Source: Strigamia acuminata
Lineage: Eukaryota; Arthropoda; Chilopoda; Geophilomorpha; Linotaeniidae
Direction of reading: 5' to 3'
Assembly (NCBI GenBank): GCA_949358305.1
Contig: OX442314.1
Coordinates: forward strand, 56,925,369-56,989,368
Length of the DNA: 64,000 nucleotides
The notes beneath the pieces are model-generated. The model made no database searches and was not told the DNA's origin. It saw only the letters and a program-made list of their open reading frames with translations. Both the position numbers and the translations under genes were made by a program. This document shows, in pieces, positions 40,446 through 50,810 of the stretch. How positions within the stretch are numbered: position 1 is the first letter of the stretch; every line of letters starts with the position of its first letter.

Positions 40446-41214
40446 AAGATTCTGCGCACTTCGATTGTTTATTTGAAAATATTCGTTTTTGTGTTGATGT
40501 TTGGTTTTGGAATAAAACAACAATTAAAAGGAATTGCAAACTTTTGTATTTTTTATCTTTAAGTTTTAATTCTGATTTTATTATTTATATTTTTATTTTT
40601 TAGCGCGACAACAAGAGTTGTTTTCGCTTTGCTTCTCTGCAATACTCGAAAGTGGTGCGCGCTGCAGCTGACGTTTCAGGCGGAGCCTTTTATTATTAAT
40701 TTCATCATATGGCATAGAAAGCATAACAAATAATGCTAACAATATACCACATGAAATAATTAATTTAATTCTCTTCTGCAACAGTTCACGATTGAAAAAT
40801 CACAGAAAAATCATCGAAATAAAAATAAGAATAAAAACATGACTGCTGAATTGATTTGATTTTTTGTGTGCTGCTGCCAAACAAAACAAGCTGAGATCGC
40901 TTCACTGCAATGCTTTTTACAATGGGTGTTTACTCCGTGACGGGTGGCGCCATTTAGTGGATCAACTTTTAGCTTTTAGTTGCAGTAACTGCAATGCTTG
41001 CACTCATTTCAAGACACTACACCGTATAATCAAATTATTATTATTATTAATTACTATTACATTTTTAAAAAATAATATAAATTTAAAAAAATACAAATTC
41101 TGCCGTACGACCGCAGTTCGTTTTATCGTATTACGGCATGTAGACGCGTTATCAAAAATCGTGTATATATACAAGCATTGTATTTCCTAGACCAGTAATT
41201 TAACAACCATCAAA
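40446..41214 (+). other. Intergenic region between Y14 and the BTB gene
   Basis: Besides the Y14 3' UTR and polyadenylation signal I see only AT-rich DNA. On the minus strand at about 40593-40764, after an acceptor-like TTGCAG, there is an open stretch with a hydrophobic segment (LIISCGILLALFVML) that could be an exon coding for a membrane anchor, but nothing else supports it. Confidence 0.4.
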
Positions 41215-42830
41215 ATGGCGTCGGGTAATGTGAATCAAACACAAAAAAATCTTCAACTTCTGATTAGTTTGTACAATTCGCGACGAGTGGACATGGTTGT
41301 GTTAAAGTGCAACGACGGTGGACGTGTGCTTGCCGATAAATGCGTATTGGTCGCCGAAAGTGATTATTTCGGCGCAATGTTCAACCACGACAGCATCGAG
41401 AACGAAACGAACGAGGCATCATTCCCGTCCATATCTTCCGCCGTTATGGAAATCATCATCAAATTCGTGTACGCGCAAGACATTCCCATCCTCGCCAAAA
41501 TATCCGACACCGTAATGCGAGAAATCTTCTTTGCCGCCGACATGATGCTGTTGCGGGACCTATTTGACAAATACTGGACCGAGTATACCGATTCCGTGAC
41601 CGCGGACAACTTTGTAGACGTTTGGCAGTTGGCGGAACTATTCAACCGAGACGAAACGCTCAAAGACGTCCGACTGTTCGTGTCGCAACACACGAAACTC
41701 ATCTCCGCGACCGATCAACTTGGAAAAATCACGGCTGCACAAATGGAGAGTTTATCTCGAGTCAAAACTCCCGAAAATGCTGCTCACTTGATTGAATTCA
41801 ATTTAAATTGGATCATCGAGTCGCCCGGAACGGAATGCAAGACCCAACTCAAGTTGAAATTTCTACTCGAATACGGTATAGATAAAATGTCGGAAAATTC
41901 GCTTCACCATCTGATTTCATCCGACGTCGTTACCCGTTCAGCGGAAGTATTCAGCGCAGTAAGCAAAGCCGTTGTTTCAAAGTGGTCGACAAATTGGTCG
42001 AGAAAAGTTGAAATTTATGTTTTTGAAGTTACGAGCGGAAGGTGCACCGTGAAATATTCCAATTTAAAACACGAGGAGTGGGAAACTTGGATCGATCGGC
42101 CTGTTATCAGCTGCGCCGCAACGGATTGGCTTCCAATGATTTTGGATGGGGAACAGTATGTTGGCGTGACACCCAGGCCAAATCGATTAGGATTTAAAGC
42201 AATTGCAATCGAAACGAATGACACTGAAGTGACTGCGAATGACATTTTCGAACGACACGAGCAAGTCGCCATGGATTTATCTTATGAAACTTCAGATTGG
42301 TACGCCGCCTACTTTAGACGCACAAATTCCACTTATTTGAGTTTTGATTCAGATTTTAAATGGGATACCATCAATTTTTATGATTACATCTCGAATTGCA
42401 AATCTTTGCTTTTGGTAACTTTTGTAGATGGCGAATGGAGGTATTATTTCGATGTGGACGAGACGCGCATAAAGATAAAGATAAATTACCCGGCAATTGG
42501 CAAAGCGTCGTGTGTAAAAGTCGAGTGAAGAATTCTTCTGTAATGTTGATTTTTGTTCAAAAAATCCCAAATCGCAGTTTGTTAATTTACGACATCAAAA
42601 GTGACTGCTGGAGCGTTGTTTCGTCGCTGAATATCGATGGTGATGTGTTTTTGTATGTCCCTTACAACGACGACTGCCTGATATTGACAAAAACAGACGT
42701 GGCGTACAATGTGTATTCGTTGAACAAAATGACCAAAGTGAATGAATACAAGACGCCACCAAATTATGATGGGTGCATCCATTTTGACGTTCGTGTTCTT
42801 GAACAGCTGTACTCAGATTCAAGTTTCTGA
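41215..42830 (+). pseudogene. BTB-BACK (kelch-like) protein gene with a frameshift
   Basis: The ATG at 41215 (context ATCAAAATGG) opens 437 codons. A BTB/POZ domain covers about residues 20-120 (KCVLVAESDYFGAMF core) and a BACK domain about 130-230. The C-terminal part is kelch-like only in length and in a few aromatic/Gly positions. BTB-BACK proteins are usually Cullin-3 substrate adaptors. The frame stops at 42528. A second frame (about 42500-42830) continues with plausible beta-propeller sequence (LLIYDIKSDCW, DVAYNVYSLNKM), so a single indel near 42510-42530 seems to have split the gene. A sequencing error is possible. No intron signals fit the junction. I am confident of BTB, less so of the rest. 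Confidence 0.8.
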
Positions 42831-43050
42831 GTTCGTGAGTGATAGTGTGTGCGCGTGTTTTTCATTTGTAATCCAGGTACATCAGTTTAAATCCAATATA
42901 TCAACTTTCCAAAGTAACTTATACCAATTCTATAATAATATTATAAAGGCTATAAAAATTTGAAACCAATATTTTTAAGTAAGAATTAATTTTAATTGTA
43001 TAAATGTAAATGCCAAAAAAAAAAATTGTTTATTCGTATGTTTTGTTAAT
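42831..43050. other. AT-rich spacer
   Basis: This short spacer lies between the BTB gene and the zinc-finger fragment. Nothing is recognisable. Confidence 0.4.
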
Positions 43051-43071
43051 GTGAACACAAGAATAATTGTG

Positions 43072-43275
43072 TTCACCAGTAGGGCATTAAAAAAACATAC
43101 TGCAGCTCATACGGTGGAAAAACCATTCAAGTGCCATTTGTGTGCTTATTCCAGTACACACAGTGGGAATTCAAAAACACACCTATTAACTCATATGGGG
43201 ATAAAACTATTCAAGTGCCATTTGTGTCACACAAAGGCAGCCTTTGCCAATAAACGTATAAATCTAGTATTTTGA
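43072..43275 (+). pseudogene. C2H2 zinc-finger gene fragment
   Basis: The frame reads partial C2H2 fingers joined by EKPFKC-type linkers: one with CHLCAYSSTHSGNSKTHLLTH and a second starting KLFKCHLC that lacks its histidines. Such fingers bind DNA in transcription factors. Only about 70 residues remain and there is no start or promoter, so this is a decayed copy. A related fragment lies at 47266. Confidence 0.75.
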
Positions 43276-43361
43276 AAAAAGTGAAAAACCAAATTGTGTA
43301 ATACGTATTCCACACGAGAGTGCATTCTGGTGTCGACATTTTATAGCTGTAGTTTTAAGAT

Positions 43362-44038
43362 TTAGATAATACTATTTATTGTAAATCGCGCGTTTATTTT
43401 AATCAAATACATACAATCCGTCAACAGTTCAGCTTGTTTCGCAATTTCTACAGCATTGGTTTCATCGCTTTTGGTTTCATCGCTTTTATTGGGTCCACTG
43501 CAATGTCTGCAAGAGAATTTGACTTTGCATTCTTGAACACGATGTCTGCTTATAAGACAATTGAAGCAAAGTCTGCTTTTCTTCACTATTTCGATTTTTT
43601 CGTTGACTTCAATTTCTTTTCGGCGGGACGGATCTTTGTGATCTTCTTGACAAATGATGCATTTCTCATTTTTCTCAGGTTTGTATTAAGTTAACACATT
43701 TGTTGTCTTCAGGGGCGGATCTAACTTTTCGGGGGCCCGGGGCTTGAGGTTTTTTCGGGGCCCCTTTCTCAAAATTTTTAATAGCGACCTTTCTTCCTTT
43801 TTCTTTTTTTAGCGACCTTTTTTTATTTTATTTTTTTAGTACATGGCCCAGAGTCTCGGGGGCCCCCTAGAATTTGGGGGCCCGGGGCTCAAGCCCCAAT
43901 AGCCGGGTGCTAGATCCGCCACTGGTTGTCTTGGTTCCATGTATAAGTACTTGGTAGAATCTTGTCACCATTTGCATTGGGAATTTTCGGCGAATTTCTG
44001 GCATCATCTTTTAAAAGCAATTTTTTTATATCTTCCAT
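43362..44038 (-). pseudogene. BEL/Pao gag remnant, interrupted by a MITE
   Basis: On the minus strand an ATG at 44038 starts a short frame (MEDIKKLLLKDD). After the MITE and some damage, a zinc-knuckle block is readable: CIICQEDH followed by RLCFNCLISRHRVQECK and CRHC. This tandem-cysteine block is typical of BEL/Pao Gag. No RT or integrase remains nearby. The MITE inserted after this gag arrived. Confidence 0.65.
43710..43924. mobile_element. hAT-type MITE
   Basis: This 215-bp element has terminal inverted repeats CAGGGGCGGATCTA / TAGATCCGCCACTG (one mismatch) and an exact 8-bp target duplication GTTGTCTT at 43702-43709 and 43925-43932. The CAG...CTG ends with 8-bp duplications are hallmarks of hAT elements. 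It has no coding capacity. The subterminal G/C-rich blocks (gggggcccggggct) are also partly inverted. Confidence 0.88.
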
Positions 44039-44257
44039 TTTTGTAAATTAAAAAATGTTTTGACAGAAAACCTGACTTTTAGAAAGGAAACTTTGATATT
44101 AGTTACACAAAACTAATTTTTAGTTATACTGTATAAAACTTCATTGATAGTTATATAAAGCTTTATTTTTAGGCGCAAAATTTAAAACTTTGTTATTCTG
44201 CAAGAAACTGTATGTGCAGACAAAACTGCGTGTATAGACAAAGAACTTGTTTTTTTA

Positions 44258-44692
44258 GCCAAAACAGCTGAGTTTCTCGTCCCGATTGAAGCCGACAATC
44301 GGCTGAGGCTCACGGCGTGTGTGCTGGCCACGATTAACTTGCACTTGACGGTCATGTGTTTGCAGTTTACGCCGAGGCAAATGGCGTGCGTGTGCATTCG
44401 TTTGGCGAGCAAGCTGGCAAATGGCGCGATTCTCGGCTCGAATTGGTTCGAATCGATCGATGATTCGCTCACGATGGAGGCGTTGGATGGAATGGTTGTC
44501 GAGTTTATTAGTTTTAGTCAAAACCAACGGGATGATTTCGATTTGGCTTTGCGGCGAGCGCCGTATAGAGGAACGATATTGAAAAAGGTGTGGATTAAGT
44601 TGAAAATGAATGTTTTATCGCCGTGGAATACCGTTAAAAGGAAAGCTGATGATGTCGTTTTGTATCCGGCGAAATTTGCTAGAATAGGTTAG
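44258..44692 (+). pseudogene. Cyclin-T-like fragment (second cyclin fold)
   Basis: After an acceptor-like TTTTTTTAG at 44258 the frame encodes about 145 residues resembling the second cyclin box of cyclin T: NLHLTVMCLQFTPRQMACVC, then IRLASKL and a NWFESIDDSLTMEALDGMV block. Cyclin T partners CDK9 in P-TEFb, which promotes transcription elongation. The first cyclin box is not visible upstream, and the conserved Trp/Lys of the IHLACKWSN block are changed. It is therefore a divergent partial copy or one exon of a broken gene. The assignment rests on remembered family motifs. Confidence 0.6.
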
Positions 44693-45127
44693 CAAATCTC
44701 ACAATAAATTAATTTTTCGTGATTCAAATTTGGCGCCATCTGTTGCCCAAAATTATAGAGCTGGCCGGTTGTTTGGAGAGCGGCGGTTAATGGCGCCATC
44801 TTATGGTGCTGGTATGTGTTTCTTATTTATCGTTCCTCGTAATTGTAAATTTTTCGAGGAAAAAAATATTTTCAGCAAATATTCATGCACTTTGTTTATG
44901 ATGTTTTGCAGATTTTATTTTTTAATTTTATTTTTCATTTATGATATTCCGTTGTCCACGATTCGGGTTTTTGTGAAACTTGATACAGTAACCAATGATT
45001 GCGATTTCATTGTTATTACGTCATAAAAATTGCTTCAAGTACGTTTAAATGCATAAGAAATGACGTCGTTTCAATTCATCACCACCACGCAGCGTTGATC
45101 AGTCGTTCATTTTTTTGCATTCGTAGC
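44693..45127. other. Spacer without recognisable gene
   Basis: Two copies of a TGGCGCCATCT motif (44731 and 44793) occur here. I see no gene. Confidence 0.35.
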
Positions 45128-45738
45128 GAGGATGTTGTTTCTTCCGTCAGTTGGCACACGTTCTTCGAAGCCTTCGTTTACTAGTTTATCATCGTCATTG
45201 GGTATTTATTCACATTAATTCATTCGAATTCATTTAATTTCAAGCTTTTCACATTGGTAGGTGCAGAATCAAGGAGTGTGGACACAATTTTGATTTTTCT
45301 TCGCTCAATTAGCCAGGCCGATGCCGCCGCCATTGTCGTCGAGGATGTTGTTTCTTCCGTCAGTTGGCACGCATTCTTCGTAGTCTTCGTTTTCTAGTTT
45401 ATCGTCGTCACTGGGTATTTATTCAAACTAATTTCTTAAAATAGATTTAATTTCAAGCTTTTCACGTTGATAGGTGTGCAATCAAGGAGTTGTATGGACA
45501 CGATTTTGATTTTCCTTTGTTGAATTTACCAGGCCCTTGCCTCCGCCATTGTCCGTCAGTTGGCACGTTTTTCGAAGCCTTCGTTTTCTAGTTATTCATC
45601 GTCACTCGGTATTTATTCATTGATTTAGCTTCAAGCTTTTCACATTGGTAGGTGTTGAATCAAGGAGTTCTGTGGATACAATTTTATTATTTTCTTTGTT
45701 CAATTTACCGGGTCGTTGCTGCCGCCATTGTGGAATTT
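45128..45738. repeat. Degenerate tandem repeat, unit about 200 bp, three copies
   Basis: Units start near 45128, 45341 and 45549. Each has ccgtcagttggcac, then cttcgttttctag, gggtatttattca, tcaagcttttcac, gaatcaaggag and a ccgccattgt block. Periods of about 213 and 196 bp differ through indels. Type and origin are unknown. Confidence 0.85.
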
Positions 45739-46436
45739 CTAGTCAGCCGCGTGGACGTAATTTGATAATTTGATTCATTCCATTGAAGATTTTCCGAAGA
45801 TATTTTATTTTGTGCATTGGGGGCAGGAAATCCAACTCTCTACCTCCTCGTGGTTGCCCCTGGGCCACTGGTCAGTTATTCCAGTGGTGCTGAATGAGAG
45901 CTCTGGTCAAGTGTTTTAAATTTGAATTTTATTCTTTGGTATTGTTAGCCTGCATTTTAGTTTATGGATGTAGCGTTTACCAAATCCACGATATTGCTGT
46001 TGTAAGACTGTATTCCATTTTATGAATGCAGCATTAGGCAATTTTAACGTGGTGTCCACACTTAGCAATTAATTGCTTTAACTAATTAATTAAGTTGCTG
46101 TGAAAGGATGAATATTTTTTCCATTTTTATCCCTTCACATTCCTTTCCTCACCAACAGGAATATTATTTTCGGCGATAATTATTAGATACGGGTATATTC
46201 AAATATTTACACATTTTGAAAATTAATTTTTTTTCCTTTCTACTCTACTGTGATTACCGGTAATTAATCTTCCATATGAGCTGTCGTGTATTATCGCATC
46301 GCCTACAAACTTGTTGTGTGGTACACATAATTACCATTGTCATATGGAATTCGGTTCAAAGTCCCTTTTCTGATAATTGTTTATTCGATATTTTCTTTTT
46401 TCTTTACTTGGGTTTACTAAGGGTCATTTCAGCTTT
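45739..46436. other. Spacer, possibly old LTR debris
   Basis: This AT-rich stretch contains a short G/C-richer block (45820-45910) of LTR-like character next to the gag remnant, but I found no partner copy in the window. Confidence 0.3.
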
Positions 46437-46899
46437 CTAAATTTTTTTTTTTAAATTATGCAACAAGTAAATCTTTTCTCTCCAACTGCGAAGGGTTAGC
46501 TTTGATATTTCCTTCTTTTTCCATTCTCTTTCCCTCATCTTTTCTAGAATTTTCTTCGCTGAAGACTGTTCTTTCCTACGTCTGAACCTACACAAAAATG
46601 AGGCAGCTTCTTTAGTGCTTATATTGTCTTGGAGTACCCACAATTGGTAGAATTTATTCACAAAGTCGTATAGACTTTCTGTCTCTAATTGACAATTGTT
46701 TCAATTTCAATAACTGGGTCGTGCGTTCCAAACGGGTGGCGACAAATTTTTCTCTGAAAGCGCATTTGAAAGATTCCCAGGTGGAAAATTCTCCTTGCCT
46801 TTCGTGGAACCAACCTTGAGCGTGGTCAGATAGATAACCGGCCACACCTTTAGTCAACATATCATCCAACGTCATGTTTCTTAAGAAAGCAACATTTTT
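46437..46899 (-). pseudogene. Gypsy gag remnant
   Basis: Two overlapping minus-strand frames, shifted near 46670, read as one capsid region: MTLDDMLTKGVAGYLSDHAQ with WFHERQGEFSTWESFKCAF. It is homologous to the gag capsid of elements 1 and 2 (compare TWFRQEKRRFTSWEIFEDAF). It is frameshifted and lacks the zinc knuckle, so it is an old relic. Confidence 0.75.
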
Positions 46900-46906
46900 G
46901 ATAGTA

Positions 46907-47260
46907 TTAAGAAAACAATTTGTCGGCAGCTTTTTGAATCATGATTTTGCATTTTCTTTGTAACTCCGCTTTTTTTCCTGACTCGAACTCATTGATCTTA
47001 AATGTGATATTTAAAAATCTGTCAATTTTCAATGAACCGTTGACTGCTCGAAAACTGGCCCCCGATTTGTTCGAACCTTCGGTGTTGTCCTTCAAATATT
47101 TGCCGTCAATTATCGTTAAATTCGCACCTGGATCGATCAGCGCTTCCACATCCTCTTCGAACTCCTCCACAACGCACGCGTTCATTTCTGGCTGAGCCGT
47201 TTTCACCACGCAAGCCACGACCTTCTCCGTCACTTTCTCAGCGCTCGCTGTACCCGCAGT
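46907..47260 (-). pseudogene. Retroviral-type aspartic protease remnant
   Basis: The frame contains VEALIDPGANLTIIDG, which resembles a retropepsin active site but has DPG in place of D-T/S-G. It lies 5' of the gag remnant on the minus strand, the reverse of the normal order, so the two pieces were rearranged or come from different insertions. Confidence 0.55.
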
Positions 47261-47265
47261 TCTAG

Positions 47266-47388
47266 TGCCATTTTTGTGCTTACTTCTGTAATCAAAGTGG
47301 GGATTTAAAAAGACATTTATTAACCCGCTCAAGAGGAAAACCATTCAAGTGCCATTTATGGGCTTATTCCTGTAATCGTTACGTGTAA
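47266..47388 (+). pseudogene. C2H2 zinc-finger fragment
   Basis: The plus strand reads CHFCAYFCNQSGDLKRHLLTR, then KPFKCHL: one C2H2 finger whose last histidine is Arg, and the start of another. It resembles the fragment at 43072 and is a decayed copy. Confidence 0.65.
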
Positions 47389-47648
47389 GTCTGTAAGAAT
47401 CCATTGTTGCGTTTATTTAACTGTCGTTGAGTGTAGTAGGACTGAAAATCATTAACAAACCCCCTTGGTTTATGATTAGCCCATTTGCATTTGGGACATT
47501 CCCACCTAACGTTATCTCTTATAACAACAATATTAACAACATTATTGTCAGACATTCCTAAACAACTAAAGTGATACCAATCTGCAAATAACCTGCATTG
47601 AACATAATGTCTATCATCTTCTTTTTGGCAAAAACAGAATGTCTTCAA
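47379..47648 (-). pseudogene. PHD-finger fragment
   Basis: This frame of 89 residues has a C4HC3-like pattern: FCFCQKED, YVQCRLFADWYHFSCLG, then WECPKC. That is the spacing of a PHD finger, with one cysteine replaced (C-R-L-F). PHD fingers bind histone tails, and transposon proteins also carry them. Compare the PHD of the ORF at 53197. Confidence 0.6.
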
Positions 47649-49570
47649 CTCTGAGTGATTGGCTGGAGGTCCGTCAAGACCTTCGTTACTTCCTTTATAG
47701 TTACAACCTTTTTTCTATTATACAGGGTGTCCCAACTGAACAAAGCCAGTCAATTAACGAAAAGACCATTTGAGTGAGATGAATGAAACGAATGTAGTAC
47801 TAGTAAACTAAGTGAGGGCATTTCAAAAATGTGAAAAAATTTTACCTCTGACCGTTTCTTCAAGGTCATTCCATTTCTAACTTATAAACAAAAGCTGGTA
47901 GAGCAAAATTCTCATTGAAAAAAGAAAGAGCACCTTCTGTTTAGTAGAAAACTGCTCATCAAATTTACTCCGACACAATAAAAAAGAGATTTCTAATTTA
48001 TTTGCTGGGCAGAAGGGATGGTGAATCCTTCGTCGATGGCTACGACGCTAGCGGCGATAGCTTGATGTGCATTTCGGAATGTCGCGGTGGCTAGAATGGA
48101 CGAAAACACATCTGACAATGCCAATTGGGTTTGTTCCGCGAATTTGTTGTAAGGTTTGAACCGCGTCCATCAAAATTGCATGCTGGTAGCAATCGAATTC
48201 TTGCATCAAACTCCGAGCTGAGGGAACTGTCAAGGTGGTCCGAATGCGTTGTAGCTCACTCAGGCTCGGGTTGAATCGATTAATGGATCTCAGTGTTGTC
48301 AGACGGGCATCAATCACCACATGTGTGTTTGGACGGACGGGACGCTGGACACAACACACACGGTGAATATCCACCGAAATACGACCAAAGACACAGGTTT
48401 AGTTATGATTGATAGCTTTATTGTTGTCTAGGGGTATGATTGGTGTCTCGGGTGTATTTCCCAATGTGATGGCTGTATTACAGCCATCCCTAACAAGACC
48501 ACGTGGCATGGCGGCCATTGGCTGAATGACACTCGTGGTCGGTGGTGTGTTTGTAGAATCGGATTGTATGGATAGAACTGGACATTGTTGGATGGAATTG
48601 AACACGAGGCAGTCGCTGTATGAATATTTGAATGAATGACTTTATTTGCATGAAAGTACAGGTGGCGCTGTACGCGATCTCGTCATGGCATGAGAACGCG
48701 ACGTGCATGACATGCGTCACAAAATAACCAAGAATTAAGATGGAGTGTAAAACACTCTAGTCGGAATGCTTGTTCGGCTGCATCATCATAGCGTTCACGG
48801 AGAACGCAGGACGTACGCGCCATGCCGATCATTCGAGTCGTCATCACAGTTACTTTGGAAGAACGGTCGCTCTAGCTGGTTGAAAACTCTCTCCATTTCC
48901 ATACTGATTGATTTCATATTTCCATTATATTCTCATAGATTACATATGACATTTCCACAGTATTTTCTTTTTACTTTCTTGTTAAATTTATTTTTTATTT
49001 TTAATTTTTTTGTTGTTTTTTGTTAGTTTTAACTAACTAAAAAAAGAATTCACTAGTTTATATATTTATATATTTATACAGAAAAACATATTAATAATTA
49101 ATTAATTATATTTTATTAAATAATAGAAGCTTGATTTTACCATGTAAATGTCTCTTATTGACAGTTGGAATAAGACCAGTGACATGATCTTTAATGAATC
49201 TGCATGTGCTTTGATTATTTGTAGAACCAAAACTAAAAAAAAAATTATCTTAATTTGTGAATTGAGAAAAAGACATTTAATTATTTGTTTCCATCTTTAA
49301 ACTGCCATTGTTTTCCAAATTCCTCATATGCTTGATGAACAGCATTCTAAAAATAAATGATAAGTTTAATAAATATTTTTAAACAATTTTAATGTTGTTT
49401 ACTCTTATTTGATTGGGGATTTTTTCATCTTCCTCTCTGCTGTTCTGGATTCGATCAGCTATTAACTTCTCCATTTCAGCAACTTTCTTTTTATTTTCCA
49501 TCATTTCAAATAGCAATTGAGTCAAGTTTTGAGTCCAGCGTTGCGTCCAACACCTTGTGTTATCCACCTA
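47649..49570. other. Region without recognisable gene
   Basis: I see only short open frames (for example the minus-strand frame at 48048-48374) without family motifs. A TACAGGGTGTCCCAA sequence at 47724 looks like the end of a DNA repeat, but I could not find its inverted partner. 48960-49130 is low-complexity A/T. Confidence 0.35.
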
Positions 49571-50482
49571 TTATGAGGTCGTTTGGCAGTGGGATCCAGT
49601 CGGGGAATCCGGAGTATTACGTTTTTGCAAATCTTCAGGTTTTAAGTTTGTACGTGATTTTAAACCTGGACATTCTCGACGCATATGATCTGGCTGCTTA
49701 CAGTTGTAGCAGACCAATTGACCATGTCTGGGAGGGTCTATGGCTCCATTCACTAAATAAACGGCTTCACATTCTTCAGGGATCTCATCTTCACAACTAT
49801 TAAGTTGTTCACTTAAATCCGTAGTCAAGGATTTGGCACTGTTCTTTGATTGAAGACGAGTATCTGGTTTCCGAGGTGGGAAAACAACTGGGGTAGAAGC
49901 AGCTTCCTTCACTCCATTGGCTGTATGACTGTACAAACCTTTGTTCTTTGTTATGGCATTATAGATTTCTGGTAAAGAAAGTTCCGCCAAGCCTTGCGTA
50001 TGCAAGAGAAGATCATTAGAAGGTTCCAATAAATATACTAGCAGCTCCTTTAGCATCAAGATTATCTTGCCGATATATTCTGACATATTTCACATTTATC
50101 AAGTCCGTTAGGAGAGATACCTGGCTTCCTAAGCTCTTATCTTGGTAGAGCTTTACCAGATTGTCCCACGCTTCCTTTGCCGTCTTGAATCGTCTCACTT
50201 CACACCCGCCGCGATGGTCGCCAATGCAAGGCGACTTTTGGTTGCATCCTCCTTTTTGCCGTCTACATAATCCCACAGCGATTCCCGCACTAGCTGCATC
50301 TCCATTGCGAACTTCCAGTTGTTGAAGTTTGAAAGTCCTTCCAACTTTTTCATTTGATTCAGATGCGTTCTCAAATAAAATACATAAAAACATATAAAAC
50401 ATATAAAATTCCATCACCTTTCACAACAATCGCATGAAAACGACGTTTGCGATTTGGGTTCTGCTCGTCTTGTGTCAGCCAT
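49571..50482 (-). pseudogene. Ty1/copia gag remnant
   Basis: An ATG at 50482 starts a broken frame. Pieces in different frames read LEGLSNFNNWKF-like sequence, then TAKEAWDNLVKLYQDKSLGS (typical of copia gag), and finally a CCHC knuckle CYNCKQPDHMRREC. At least two frameshifts are needed. No pol follows on the minus strand, so it is a truncated relic. Confidence 0.75.
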
Positions 50483-50488
50483 AGCCTA

Positions 50489-50704
50489 TTACACGCTTTG
50501 CAACTTCTTCAGCATATTCACCAGATCTCCTCGAAGAGCGTTTGTTAAATCTAAAGCAAAAAATAAAAAGTCGCATACTTGTTGAAGCAGTTGTGTGGAT
50601 GGTTTCAGTTTAGGATAATTGTAGACGAGTTGCGAAAAGAATTCCGACTTTAAGTAGTTTTTGAAGAGTTCCCTGTCGAGTTGATTCGCAACTTTATCCA
50701 ATCT
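50489..50704 (-). other. Short unassigned open frame
   Basis: About 70 residues, Leu/Asn-rich, with no motif I recognise. It lies between the copia relic and the minisatellite ORF and may be an exon of the latter's gene, but no splice signals settle it. Confidence 0.3.
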
Positions 50705-50810
50705 TTTTTGGTGGGTTAGTTTTTCCTTCTGTTTACCGATCGATCAATGACACAGCGTTAGCTACGAGGTCAGGTGTTTGACATCTTGTTTTGAGTCGAT
50801 CCATCCAGCG

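Noticed and set aside
47724-47740. Terminal repeat TACAGGGTGTCCCAA of a DNA transposon
   Set aside because: No inverted partner or target duplication was found within the window.
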